Below, in pieces: positions 51,171 to 58,483 of a DNA stretch of 64,000 nucleotides (positions are counted from its first letter, which is position 1; each line of letters starts with the position of its first letter). A program made the position numbers and the translations under genes. The notes beneath the pieces were generated by a model that saw only the letters and a program-made list of their open reading frames with translations, was not told where the DNA came from and ran no database searches. The stretch is from an uncultured Clostridia bacterium (GTDB lineage: Bacteria; Bacillota; Clostridia; Christensenellales; CAG-138): positions 104,752 to 168,751 of the forward strand of contig CAMVNO010000002.1 of assembly GCA_947168855.1 (NCBI GenBank). Direction: 5' to 3'.

Positions 51171-52013
51171 TCAGCCCTCCAATGCATCGAGCTTTGCCTT
51201 CAGCTCTGCGGTCCAGTTTGCAAACCGTTCGTCGGTGACCGGCATGCTGTGGTTCATTGCCGTATTCTCAACTTCGTCCACGCCGTGTCCCTTGATCGAA
51301 TCGAGCACGATCGCGTACGGCTTTTCTCCGCCGTTTCTCGTGCGCTCGAGCGCCGCCGCGATCGCTTCCACGTCGCCGCCGTCGACCTTGACGGTGTCGA
51401 AGCCGAACGCTTCCATCTTGGCGACGAAATCGCCCATCGGCAGGACCTCTTCGAGATAGCCGTCCAGCTGACGCTTGTTCCAGTCGATCAGCACGACGAG
51501 ATTCCCGAGCTTTTTCGCGCTCGCGAACAGGAAGGTCTCCCAGCATTGTCCCTCCTGCATTTCGCCGTCGCCGACGATCAGGAAGACGCGGCTGTTTCTG
51601 CCCTTGAGCTTGTTGCCGAGCGCAAGACCCGCCGCCTGCGACGTGCCCTGTCCCAGAGAACCGGTCGTCATATCCACGCCGGGGGTCTTGTTGCGGTCGC
51701 AATGGCTCGGAAGCCGCGTGCCGCCGCGGTTCAGCGTTTTGAGCTCTTCATAGGGGAAGAAGCCCTTCAAAGCGAGAGTCGCATAGACTGCAGGACCCGC
51801 GTGTCCCTTCGACATGACAAGATAATCGCGGTCCGGCCATTTCGGATCCTCGGGGTTTACGTGCATCTCACGTCCGTACAGAACGGCGAGCGCATCGGAA
51901 ATGCTCATGACGCCGCCGACGTGACCGGAGCCGATCGAATGGATCGCTTCGAGCGCCGCCATGCGGATCTTGAGAGCAAACGCTTCGATCGTTTTTTTCT
52001 CTTTTAATTCCAT
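51171..52013 (-). CDS. Transketolase, N-terminal subunit, set 2
   Basis: 280 residues. SKGHAGPAVYATLALKGFF, VGDGEMQEGQCWETFLFA (ThDP motif) and DWNKRQLDGYLEEV are intact. CAGGAGG lies before the ATG. Its promoter (52075-52103) has a TTGATTGA motif just after the -10, similar to the TTGATTAA seen at the other transketolase promoter. The two subunit genes are 4 bases apart. Confidence 0.88.
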   Translation of the reverse strand: MELKEKKTIEAFALKIRMAALEAIHSIGSGHVGGVMSISDALAVLYGREMHVNPEDPKWPDRDYLVMSKGHAGPAVYATLALKGFFPYEELKTLNRGGTRLPSHCDRNKTPGVDMTTGSLGQGTSQAAGLALGNKLKGRNSRVFLIVGDGEMQEGQCWETFLFASAKKLGNLVVLIDWNKRQLDGYLEEVLPMGDFVAKMEAFGFDTVKVDGGDVEAIAAALERTRNGGEKPYAIVLDSIKGHGVDEVENTAMNHSMPVTDERFANWTAELKAKLDALEG

Positions 52014-52074
52014 AGCTTCCTCCTGTTTATTCTTTTGCGGCGAACCGTTCCGCCGCTTTCATACTCAATCAATT

Positions 52075-52103
52075 ATTATATCCGATTCTGTTTCCGTCTG
52101 CAA
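52075..52103 (-). promoter_or_regulatory. Promoter of the second transketolase operon
   Basis: Minus strand TTGCAG (52103-52098), a 17-base spacer, then TATAAT (52080-52075), followed by AATTGATTGAG. A GCGGCGGAAC/GTTCGCCGC hairpin occurs in the 5' leader. Confidence 0.65.
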
Positions 52104-52125
52104 TGGGTTTCCGGATAATAATCGG

Positions 52126-53385
52126 TCAACCGACCAAAAATACGAGCGGTTTCCCATCGGATACGATCCTGCCGTTTTGTACGGCGCATTCCGCTTCGGA
52201 AAGCAGATCGCGATATGCGCCGTCCGAAAGCGGGACTTCGACGGACGCGGGGTTCCCGCGCATGCTGAACACCCCGACCGCTTTGCGGTCACCGAGCGTC
52301 CATGCCGATACGATCACGTCGTTTTCCCGCGCTTCGGGCGTATAGACGCCGTCCGCAAAAAGCGGATCCTTCTTCATGGCGATCAGCTTTTTCAGGAGCG
52401 CTTCATGCATCGGCTTGCCTTCCCGCAAGACCGGGTCGGGGTCGAACAGCGACGGGGTGTGATCCGCTGCCCATTCCTGCCCGCAATAGAGCAGCGCCAG
52501 GCCTTTCTGGAAGAAATTCCAGCAAAGCCAGTTTTCGCGGACCGTCGGATCGGGAAACAGCTCCGCCGTTCGCGGACGGTCGTGGTTTTCGGTATTGCGG
52601 AGCTTCACGTAATCCGCGGGGTAGGTGCTTTCCTGACGCTCGAGCGACTTGACGTACGCGGACAGCGGGAGTTTTCCCTCGGCATATGCGACATAATCTT
52701 CGTAGACGTCGTAATCGTAGCAGATATCGAACGCCTGATAGAGCTCGGAATCGGACAGCGCGACAAGCCCCTGCATGCGACTGTACCGGATGAATCCGTG
52801 CTCGACCGATTCGGCAAGCCAGATGCAGCCGGGACGCACCGACTCTGCGCGCTTCCGCGCCTCAAGCCAGAAGCCGAGCGGCACGAGCGAAGCGACGTCG
52901 CACCGGAATCCGTCGACATACTGCGCCCAGAAGCACAGCGTGTCAATGAGCTCGTCCCAAAGCGCGCGGTTTTCAAAATCGAGGTCGATGATGTCGCTCC
53001 AGTCGCCGACGTGGTTGCCGAACGAGCCGTCGGGCTTGCGGTAAAAGTATTCGGGATGCTCTTTGACAAGAACGGAATCCGGCGAGGTGTGATGATACAC
53101 GACGTCGATCAGAACCTTCAGCCCGAGCGCGTGCGCCCTGCCGCAGAGGTGTACGAAATCGTCCATCGTGCCGAACTCCGGATTGACGGCGCGGTAGTCG
53201 CTGATCGCGTACGGCGAGCCGAGCGATCCCTTGCGCTTTTCCGTTCCGATCGGATGGATCGGCAAAAGCCAGATCGCGTCGACGCCGAGATCGCGGATGC
53301 GCGGCAGGTCTTCTTCGACCGCGCGGAACGTGCCGCCGAAATTGCGGACGAAGATCGAATACAGGGTCATGTTTCTGAGATGCAT
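52126..53385 (-). CDS. Alpha-amylase family (GH13) glycosidase
   Basis: 419 residues, short for GH13. The nucleophile Asp is in VDGFRCDVASLVP, the acid Glu in IWLAESVE and the third Asp in RNTENHDRPR. DVVYHHTS is the first conserved region. No signal peptide, so it is cytoplasmic. It acts on alpha-glucans, oligosaccharides or a related alpha-glucoside; specificity cannot be fixed. ACCGGAGG precedes the ATG. The thioesterase gene upstream ends 18 bases away, suggesting a shared transcript with the esterase. Confidence 0.88.
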   Translation of the reverse strand: MHLRNMTLYSIFVRNFGGTFRAVEEDLPRIRDLGVDAIWLLPIHPIGTEKRKGSLGSPYAISDYRAVNPEFGTMDDFVHLCGRAHALGLKVLIDVVYHHTSPDSVLVKEHPEYFYRKPDGSFGNHVGDWSDIIDLDFENRALWDELIDTLCFWAQYVDGFRCDVASLVPLGFWLEARKRAESVRPGCIWLAESVEHGFIRYSRMQGLVALSDSELYQAFDICYDYDVYEDYVAYAEGKLPLSAYVKSLERQESTYPADYVKLRNTENHDRPRTAELFPDPTVRENWLCWNFFQKGLALLYCGQEWAADHTPSLFDPDPVLREGKPMHEALLKKLIAMKKDPLFADGVYTPEARENDVIVSAWTLGDRKAVGVFSMRGNPASVEVPLSDGAYRDLLSEAECAVQNGRIVSDGKPLVFLVG

Positions 53386-53403
53386 TGCAGTACCTCCGGT
53401 TGT

Positions 53404-54138
53404 TCAGAATTCTTCCGGCGCGTAGGAAAGCGCGAGTCTGAAAAGCTTCTGTCCTTCGCTTTCGCCGGCAAGCAGAAACGTATCGCCGACAAGCTCTTTT
53501 TTCAGCGTGATCGTTTCGTCCGGCCGCGCCTCGCGGGAATACTCGGTCTGCACACCGCAGAGCCTGCGCGCACGCAGCGCGGCGGGCATGCGGTCCTCCG
53601 CAAGATCGAAGTAGCGGGTGTTGTTCATATGTCCGTTCTGATCGATATAGCTGTAGGGCACCGTGAATGCGAACGTTTCCTCCGTCAGCGGCGGTTTCGG
53701 GGCGCGGGGGAGGGCGGTTTCCATGCCCGTCTGCATGCCGGGAACCAGAATGCCGCATTGCTCCGGAAAGACCGCCTTGCGCGTGTTCTGATCCATCAGC
53801 GCCCATAATGAGCTCGCCTCGATCAGCGCGTCTCCGCGTTTGTCGATGATCCTGTAATAACGCGGGAACAGCACGTGCTTCGGCTTTCCCGGCCAGGTGA
53901 CGATCTTCACCGGTTCGTCGTAGACCGGCATCCGGCGTACGGTCGCCTGCTGCAGCGTTACGATCCAAAGGATCCCGCGGTCCAGCGTTTTTTCACGTCC
54001 CGCGCCGAGCAGGGCGGCGTGGTCGGTCGCCGCCTCCTGCAGAAGCGTAAACAGCCGCGACAGCCGCAGCTGCCGCTTGATGTCCGTATCGGAGTATGCG
54101 ATCCGATAATCGCGTTCAAACGGTTCCGGCATATTCAT
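53404..54138 (-). CDS. Acyl-ACP thioesterase (FatA/FatB-like)
   Basis: 244 residues with two hotdog halves. The N-terminal half has DYRIAYSDTDIKRQLRLSRLF, the C-terminal half VPYSYIDQNGHMNNTRYFDL, whose Asn-His lies in the usual active-site stretch of plant-type acyl-ACP thioesterases. It would release fatty acids from ACP. The start at 54138 overlaps the esterase stop (ATGA), so translation is coupled. A second in-frame ATG lies two codons later. Confidence 0.85.
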   Translation of the reverse strand: MNMPEPFERDYRIAYSDTDIKRQLRLSRLFTLLQEAATDHAALLGAGREKTLDRGILWIVTLQQATVRRMPVYDEPVKIVTWPGKPKHVLFPRYYRIIDKRGDALIEASSLWALMDQNTRKAVFPEQCGILVPGMQTGMETALPRAPKPPLTEETFAFTVPYSYIDQNGHMNNTRYFDLAEDRMPAALRARRLCGVQTEYSREARPDETITLKKELVGDTFLLAGESEGQKLFRLALSYAPEEF

Positions 54139-54905
54139 GCGTTCACCATATCGTCTGCAAGGTACTTCATGAAATCGGGGATGCGCTTTTCCCATGCCGC
54201 CTCATTGTGCACCGCGCCGGGGATGACGTTCGCGGAGACGTCTGCGCCCGCCTGCGAGAGCAACTTTGCCGCTTCAAACATGCCCGAAAGCGCGCGGCGC
54301 TTCGGGTCGATCTCGCCGGTCCCCAAATCGAGCCAGATGCGCGTGGGTTCCGAGAGCGTGCGCGAGCGGATCAGTTCTCTGAGCTTTGAAGGCGAGACCC
54401 AGAGGCTCGGCGACAGCGCCGCCGCGCGTGAAAAGACATGATTGTATTCCACGGCGGCATAGAGCGACATCAGCCCGCCCATGGAGCTTCCGGCGATCAT
54501 CGTGTGCCCGCGGTCGGGCAGCGTGCGGTAGTTCTTGTCGATTTCCGGCTTCAGAACGGTCGTGAACCAATCCATCGTGACCTTGCCGAGCCCTTCGACG
54601 TCGCCGACCGGACGCGGCGCGGAGAAATCCCAGGGACTGTACTCAAACAGACGGCGGAAGCCTTCCGGGTTGCATTCGACGGCGACAAGGATCGCCGGAA
54701 GCCCGGATTTTTGCAGGTATTCTTTCATGCCCCAGCTCTTGCCGTAGGTCGCGTGACGGTCGTAGAACACATTATGCCCGTCGAACATGTAGAGGACGGG
54801 ATAGCGGCGTTCGCTTTTCTCATAGTCCTTCGGCAGATAAACATACAGTCGACGCGGTTTTTCGGTCGGGAGATCGGGAATCTGTATCTTTTGAACGAGG
54901 ATCAT
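54135..54905 (-). CDS. Enterochelin-esterase-like alpha/beta hydrolase
   Basis: 256 residues. PVLYMFDGHNVFYD, the nucleophile elbow GSSMGGLMSLYAA and a C-terminal His in GAVHNEAAWEKR give the Ser-Asp-His set of the Fes/esterase D (PF00756) family. It hydrolyses an ester of unknown identity. No signal peptide. ATG 54905 follows AAAGGAAG; an earlier in-frame ATG overlaps the promoter. First gene of the esterase-thioesterase-GH13 group. Confidence 0.85.
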   Translation of the reverse strand: MILVQKIQIPDLPTEKPRRLYVYLPKDYEKSERRYPVLYMFDGHNVFYDRHATYGKSWGMKEYLQKSGLPAILVAVECNPEGFRRLFEYSPWDFSAPRPVGDVEGLGKVTMDWFTTVLKPEIDKNYRTLPDRGHTMIAGSSMGGLMSLYAAVEYNHVFSRAAALSPSLWVSPSKLRELIRSRTLSEPTRIWLDLGTGEIDPKRRALSGMFEAAKLLSQAGADVSANVIPGAVHNEAAWEKRIPDFMKYLADDMVNA

Positions 54906-54950
54906 AGGCGCTTCCTTTCCATACGGAGACAGATTTTGACTGACGTATTG

Positions 54951-54979
54951 ATTATATAGCAGATTGCCCGCAACATCAA
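54951..54979 (-). promoter_or_regulatory. Promoter for the esterase operon
   Basis: Minus strand TTGATG (54979-54974), a 17-base spacer, then TATAAT (54956-54951). Confidence 0.65.
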
Positions 54980-54984
54980 GAGAA

Positions 54985-54998
54985 AAAACGTACGTTTT
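54985..54998. promoter_or_regulatory. 14-bp perfect palindrome between divergent promoters
   Basis: AAAACGTACGTTTT lies between the -35 boxes of the esterase promoter (5 bases away) and the loaP promoter (1 base away). A likely operator for joint control. Confidence 0.5.
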
Positions 54999-54999
54999 C

Positions 55000-55028
55000 T
55001 TGACATTGTACATTGCAGTCTCTATAAT
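55000..55028 (+). promoter_or_regulatory. Consensus promoter for loaP
   Basis: TTGACA (55000-55005), a 17-base spacer, then TATAAT (55023-55028), a perfect sigma-A match. Confidence 0.85.
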
Positions 55029-55071
55029 GGGGACACTGAAAAACGCCGCGCAGGGGGAAGGAGAAACGCCG

Positions 55072-55599
55072 ATGGAATGCTATTGTCTGTTCTGCAAAAG
55101 CGGACAGGAAGGTTTCATTATTGATTTGCTGAAACACAGCGGATATGCGGCGTATTCTCCGCTTGCGGTACGCAACAAGCCGGACGCCGGCGGACTCCGG
55201 AGGACGAAGGCGCGCCTGCTGCCGGGCTACGTTTTTCTGGATGCAGAAACCGAACCGGACTGGGAAACGATCCGACATTATTCCGGCGTGCTGAAGGTTT
55301 TGCGCTATGAGGACGGGAGTTGCGCGCTGCGCGGCGAGGATATCGCGTTTGTGAACTGGCTCAAGCGTTATGCGTGCGTGATCGACGTGTCCCAGGTCGT
55401 CAAGGTCGGCACAAAGATCGCGTTTGTCGGCGGACCGCTCGTCGGCATGGAGGCAAAGGTCCTGAAGGTCAACAAAAGCCGCAAGACGGTGCAGATCGCG
55501 CTCGGCGACGGCGACGCGCTATTCCGGAATATCTGGTGCACGATCGAATATCTCGAGGGCAATGCGGACCTTGAAATGCTGCACAAGTCGTCCGACTGA
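55072..55599 (+). CDS. loaP: LoaP-type NusG paralogue (transcription antiterminator)
   Basis: 175 residues. The NGN domain at the N-terminus (MECYCLFCKSGQE, then RTKARLLPGYVFLDAE) and the KOW motif at the C-terminus (VKVGTKIAFVGGPLVGMEAKV) are those of NusG/RfaH relatives. Position directly ahead of a capsule/EPS operon is the hallmark of LoaP, which lets RNA polymerase read through terminators in long polysaccharide operons. AAGGAG lies 8 bases before ATG 55072. A terminator follows its stop by about 20 bases. Confidence 0.85.
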   Translation: MECYCLFCKSGQEGFIIDLLKHSGYAAYSPLAVRNKPDAGGLRRTKARLLPGYVFLDAETEPDWETIRHYSGVLKVLRYEDGSCALRGEDIAFVNWLKRYACVIDVSQVVKVGTKIAFVGGPLVGMEAKVLKVNKSRKTVQIALGDGDALFRNIWCTIEYLEGNADLEMLHKSSD

Positions 55600-55618
55600 A
55601 TCGAACGCTTCCCATAAT

Positions 55619-55646
55619 CCGACAGAGACGGCTCTGCCGGTTTTTT
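55619..55646 (+). terminator. Terminator after loaP
   Basis: CCG-A-CAGAG, ACGG, CTCTG-C-CGG and then TTTTTT. LoaP could allow read-through here into the EPS genes. Confidence 0.78.
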
Positions 55647-55798
55647 GTCAAAAAAGAGATCGTAATGTCGAATGATATCGAATGTATTGACGGTATTGCG
55701 TAAGCATCTTATGATAAAAACAGAAAAAACGCGAATGAACGGAACAGCGCTGAGCAATCACATTCGGGTTGATCCATTTTATATTCCATAATAATATG

Positions 55799-55827
55799 TT
55801 GACGGATAAGGAGGGCTTGTGTATAAT
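55799..55827 (+). promoter_or_regulatory. Promoter of the EPS operon
   Basis: TTGACG (55799-55804), a 17-base spacer, then TATAAT (55822-55827). Confidence 0.7.
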
Positions 55828-55845
55828 ACTATCGTCTAGTATTAT
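55823..55845. promoter_or_regulatory. Inverted repeat overlapping the EPS -10 box
   Basis: ATAATACTA, TCGTC, TAGTATTAT: a perfect 9-bp inverted repeat covering the -10 and start site. Operator candidate. Confidence 0.55.
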
Positions 55846-55846
55846 G

Positions 55847-55877
55847 CGATATTATGTGCTTGCTATATATAATATCG
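55847..55877. promoter_or_regulatory. Second perfect inverted repeat in the EPS leader
   Basis: CGATATTAT and ATAATATCG pair perfectly across a 13-base loop. In RNA it would be a leader hairpin, possibly a LoaP recognition element or a second operator. Confidence 0.5.
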
Positions 55878-55984
55878 TAAATATTGATGGATTTGCGCTA
55901 AATATGCGAAAAAACGGCACAGAAATGCGGTCGGATCGATCTGGCGCATCGACCTTCGTACTATATCAGAAAGGATCAACAGCT

Positions 55985-56767
55985 TTGGAACAGGTTAGAA
56001 GGGACAGGAACGAAGTCGAAATCAATCTCGGGGATGTCTTTCAGATTTTGCTTTCGAAATGGATCTACATTTTGCTTGCCGGCGTACTCGTCGCCGTCGC
56101 AGTCGGTCTGATCACGCATTTCGTGATCAAGAAGAAGTATACGGCGTCCATATCCATGTATGTCTTTACGACTGCGGAGCAAAACCAGACGGGAACGATC
56201 AGTTACAGCGAACTGAATGCTGCAGACAACCTGATCAAAACTTATCAGGTCATCGTTAAGAGCAATTCCGTTCTGGACGTCGTTGCGGAACGGTTCAACG
56301 CAGAGCATCCGGAGCATGCGGCATGGAACATTCAGTCCTTGAGTTTATCGGGCATGACGTCCGTTTCCGTTCCGGATGGGACAAAACTGATCCGCGTGAG
56401 CGTTACGACGCGCGATCCGAAGCTCTCTGCGGACATTGCCAATACCTTTGCAAAATATATACCGGACCAGATCATTCGAATCACGAAAGCGGGCGGCGTT
56501 GAAATCGTTGACTACGCGACGGTTCCGAACGGTCCTTCCAGCCCGAATCTGTCGCGGAATATCGTGATCGGATTTGCGGCGGGCTTTCTGCTTGCCGCCG
56601 TGTATTTCGTGCTGCGCGCCTACCTGGATACGACGATCTATACCTCGGAGGAGGTACAAAAGGTCAGCCGCTGTCCGGTGATCGGAACGGTGCCGATGAT
56701 CGTGGTCGGCAATGAGGAAACGACGCAATGGGAAGTCACGCTGCGGGAGGAAATCGTCAATGAGTAA
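55985..56767 (+). CDS. Wzz/YveK-type chain-length regulator, BY-kinase activator
   Basis: 260 residues. EVEINLGDVFQILLSKWIYILLAGVLVAV is the Wzz domain with the first membrane helix. The second helix is near residue 207 (NIVIGFAAGFLLAAVYFVL), followed by a cytoplasmic tail. In Firmicutes this adaptor activates the cytoplasmic tyrosine kinase and sets polysaccharide length. TTG 55985 is chosen because AAAGGA lies 9 bases upstream; ATGs farther upstream lie in the leader and lack ribosome sites. It overlaps the kinase gene by 8 bases. Confidence 0.85.
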   Translation: MEQVRRDRNEVEINLGDVFQILLSKWIYILLAGVLVAVAVGLITHFVIKKKYTASISMYVFTTAEQNQTGTISYSELNAADNLIKTYQVIVKSNSVLDVVAERFNAEHPEHAAWNIQSLSLSGMTSVSVPDGTKLIRVSVTTRDPKLSADIANTFAKYIPDQIIRITKAGGVEIVDYATVPNGPSSPNLSRNIVIGFAAGFLLAAVYFVLRAYLDTTIYTSEEVQKVSRCPVIGTVPMIVVGNEETTQWEVTLREEIVNE

Positions 56768-58307
56768 GATTACATTCAGGCGCTCCGCAAAGGACCGCAA
56801 GCAGGAAGAACGCGCACAGATCCGGGAAAACCGAAAGAAGATCCTGACCGAAAACAGCGCATTTGCCATTCGCGAAGCGTATGTACAGCTTCGTACCAAT
56901 CTAATGTACAGCGTTTCCTCCGTGGACGACCGCGGCTGCAAGGTCTTCGGCGTAACCAGCGCGAATCCGTCCGAAGGCAAGAGCCTGACGGCCTCGAACA
57001 TTGCGGTATCGTTTGCGATGCTCGGGAAAAGGACGCTGCTCATCGACTGCGACATGCGTAAGCCGAACGTCGCGCGCCTTTGGCACATTCACACCAAGAA
57101 CGGCTTGAGCGATCTGATCGCAAAGGTTGACGTGTGCGATGTCTACGGCGTGGAAGGGCTTCCGCTGTCGATCATTGCATGCGGTAAAATTCCGCCGAAC
57201 CCTTCGGAAATGCTGGCATCCGCCGCGTTCCAGAACGCGATCGAACAATTCCGCAGGCAATACGATTACATCATCATCGACACGCCTCCGATCAACGAGG
57301 TCGCGGACGCGCAGATCGTTTCACGCGTGGTGGACGGCATGGTGCTGGTCATCCGTTCCGCAAAGACCAAGCAAAGGGAGCTTGCGGAAGCCGAAAGCAC
57401 CCTTCAAAGCGCGGGCAGCCGGATCTGCGGCGTTGTCATCAACGACCTGAATCTCAAACAGGGCGGAAAATACGGTTACAAATACGGCTATAGGTACGGG
57501 TATAAGTACGGTTACAAGTACGGCTATAAATATGAGTATCGGTACGGTTATCGCTACGGCAATACGCCGGATTATGATGCGGACAGCGGGATAAGCGCGA
57601 GCCGGAAGCCGTCGAAGAAGAGCGTTTCCGCAGAGATCGACTTCCATGCGCACATTCTTCCGGGGCTCGATCACGGCAGCAAGGATCTGGCGAATTCGCT
57701 GGAGCAGCTTCGTCTGGCAAAGGCGGGCGGCGTCGATCTCATCTGCGCCACCTCGCATTTCTATGGGCAGCAGGACAGCGTAGAATCGTTCCTTGAGCAG
57801 CGCGCACGCAGCTGGCTGGAGCTGAAGAGAAATATGGAGGAGGGCAGCCCTCGGGTGATTCTCGGCGCGGAGGTACTGGCATTCGAAGGGATCGACCGCC
57901 TGCCGCATCTTGAGGATCTTTGCCTGATGGGAACAAACATCCTGCTTCTTGAAATGCCGTTTTCGCATTGGACGGACCGCCTGCTCGATTCCGTGGAAGC
58001 GGTGAGCGAACGGCAGGATATTCAAATCGTACTCGCGCATGTGGATCGGTATGATCGCAAACAGGTTGAATCGCTGATGAAGCTTGACCGTGTCAAGGGA
58101 CAGGTTAATGTGTCGGCGCTGACCAAGCATTTGCAGAGCGGCTATCTGCGCGATTGGATCAAGGAAGGGAAAATCGTCGCTGTGGGAAGCGACATTCACG
58201 GAACGAAGACCGGTTATACCGAATGGCAGACGGTCAGACAACGGAATCCGGAGGAGTGGAAAACCGTCATGCAGGCGTGCGGAACGCTTCTTGAGAATCT
58301 TCTCTGA
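56760..58307 (+). CDS. Fused bacterial tyrosine kinase (CpsD/CapB) and PHP-type tyrosine phosphatase (CpsB/CapC)
   Basis: 515 residues. Residues 30-235 are a BY-kinase: Walker A SANPSEGKS (67-75), Walker A' LLIDCDMRKP and Walker B IIIDTPP. Residues 237-267 are a tyrosine cluster of (K/R)Y(G/E)Y units with 15 Tyr at every second position. Residues 292-515 are a PHP phosphatase with FHAHILPGLDHG, ATSHF, GAEVLAFE, LAHVDRY and VGSDIHG metal motifs. These are normally two genes; here the phosphatase is joined to the kinase tail. GGAGG lies 9 bases before the ATG. Confidence 0.9.
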   Translation: MSKITFRRSAKDRKQEERAQIRENRKKILTENSAFAIREAYVQLRTNLMYSVSSVDDRGCKVFGVTSANPSEGKSLTASNIAVSFAMLGKRTLLIDCDMRKPNVARLWHIHTKNGLSDLIAKVDVCDVYGVEGLPLSIIACGKIPPNPSEMLASAAFQNAIEQFRRQYDYIIIDTPPINEVADAQIVSRVVDGMVLVIRSAKTKQRELAEAESTLQSAGSRICGVVINDLNLKQGGKYGYKYGYRYGYKYGYKYGYKYEYRYGYRYGNTPDYDADSGISASRKPSKKSVSAEIDFHAHILPGLDHGSKDLANSLEQLRLAKAGGVDLICATSHFYGQQDSVESFLEQRARSWLELKRNMEEGSPRVILGAEVLAFEGIDRLPHLEDLCLMGTNILLLEMPFSHWTDRLLDSVEAVSERQDIQIVLAHVDRYDRKQVESLMKLDRVKGQVNVSALTKHLQSGYLRDWIKEGKIVAVGSDIHGTKTGYTEWQTVRQRNPEEWKTVMQACGTLLENLL

Positions 58308-58483
58308 CGGAACGCAGCAAAAGGGGGAAAAGAAGCCGAAACGAGCGGCGCGCGGCCATAGTCGCCCCGCATACGACGGCGGAGCACAGCGTATTTTGCA
58401 GTATGCGGAGTGAAAATCAGCACGCCGTATGCCGAAGGCAACGCAAAATACGCCGGAGACCATTCAGTAAGGAGACCCCCGAT
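58308..58483. other. Intergenic region with inverted repeat
   Basis: GCGTATTTTGC (58389-58399) and GCAAAATACGC (58443-58453) are perfect 11-bp complements. GCATACG and CGTATGC pairs lie in and around the intervening bases. No T run follows. It may be a folded spacer in the EPS transcript or a small mobile-element relic. Confidence 0.5.

Larger units (their letters stand above)
55600..55984 (+). other. 385-base leader region between loaP and the EPS operon
   Basis: No protein gene. It holds the loaP terminator (55619-55646), an A+T-rich stretch, a promoter (55799-55827), two perfect 9-bp inverted repeats and the TTG start of the Wzz-like gene. The drop in GC is marked compared with the rest of the window. 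Confidence 0.75.
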
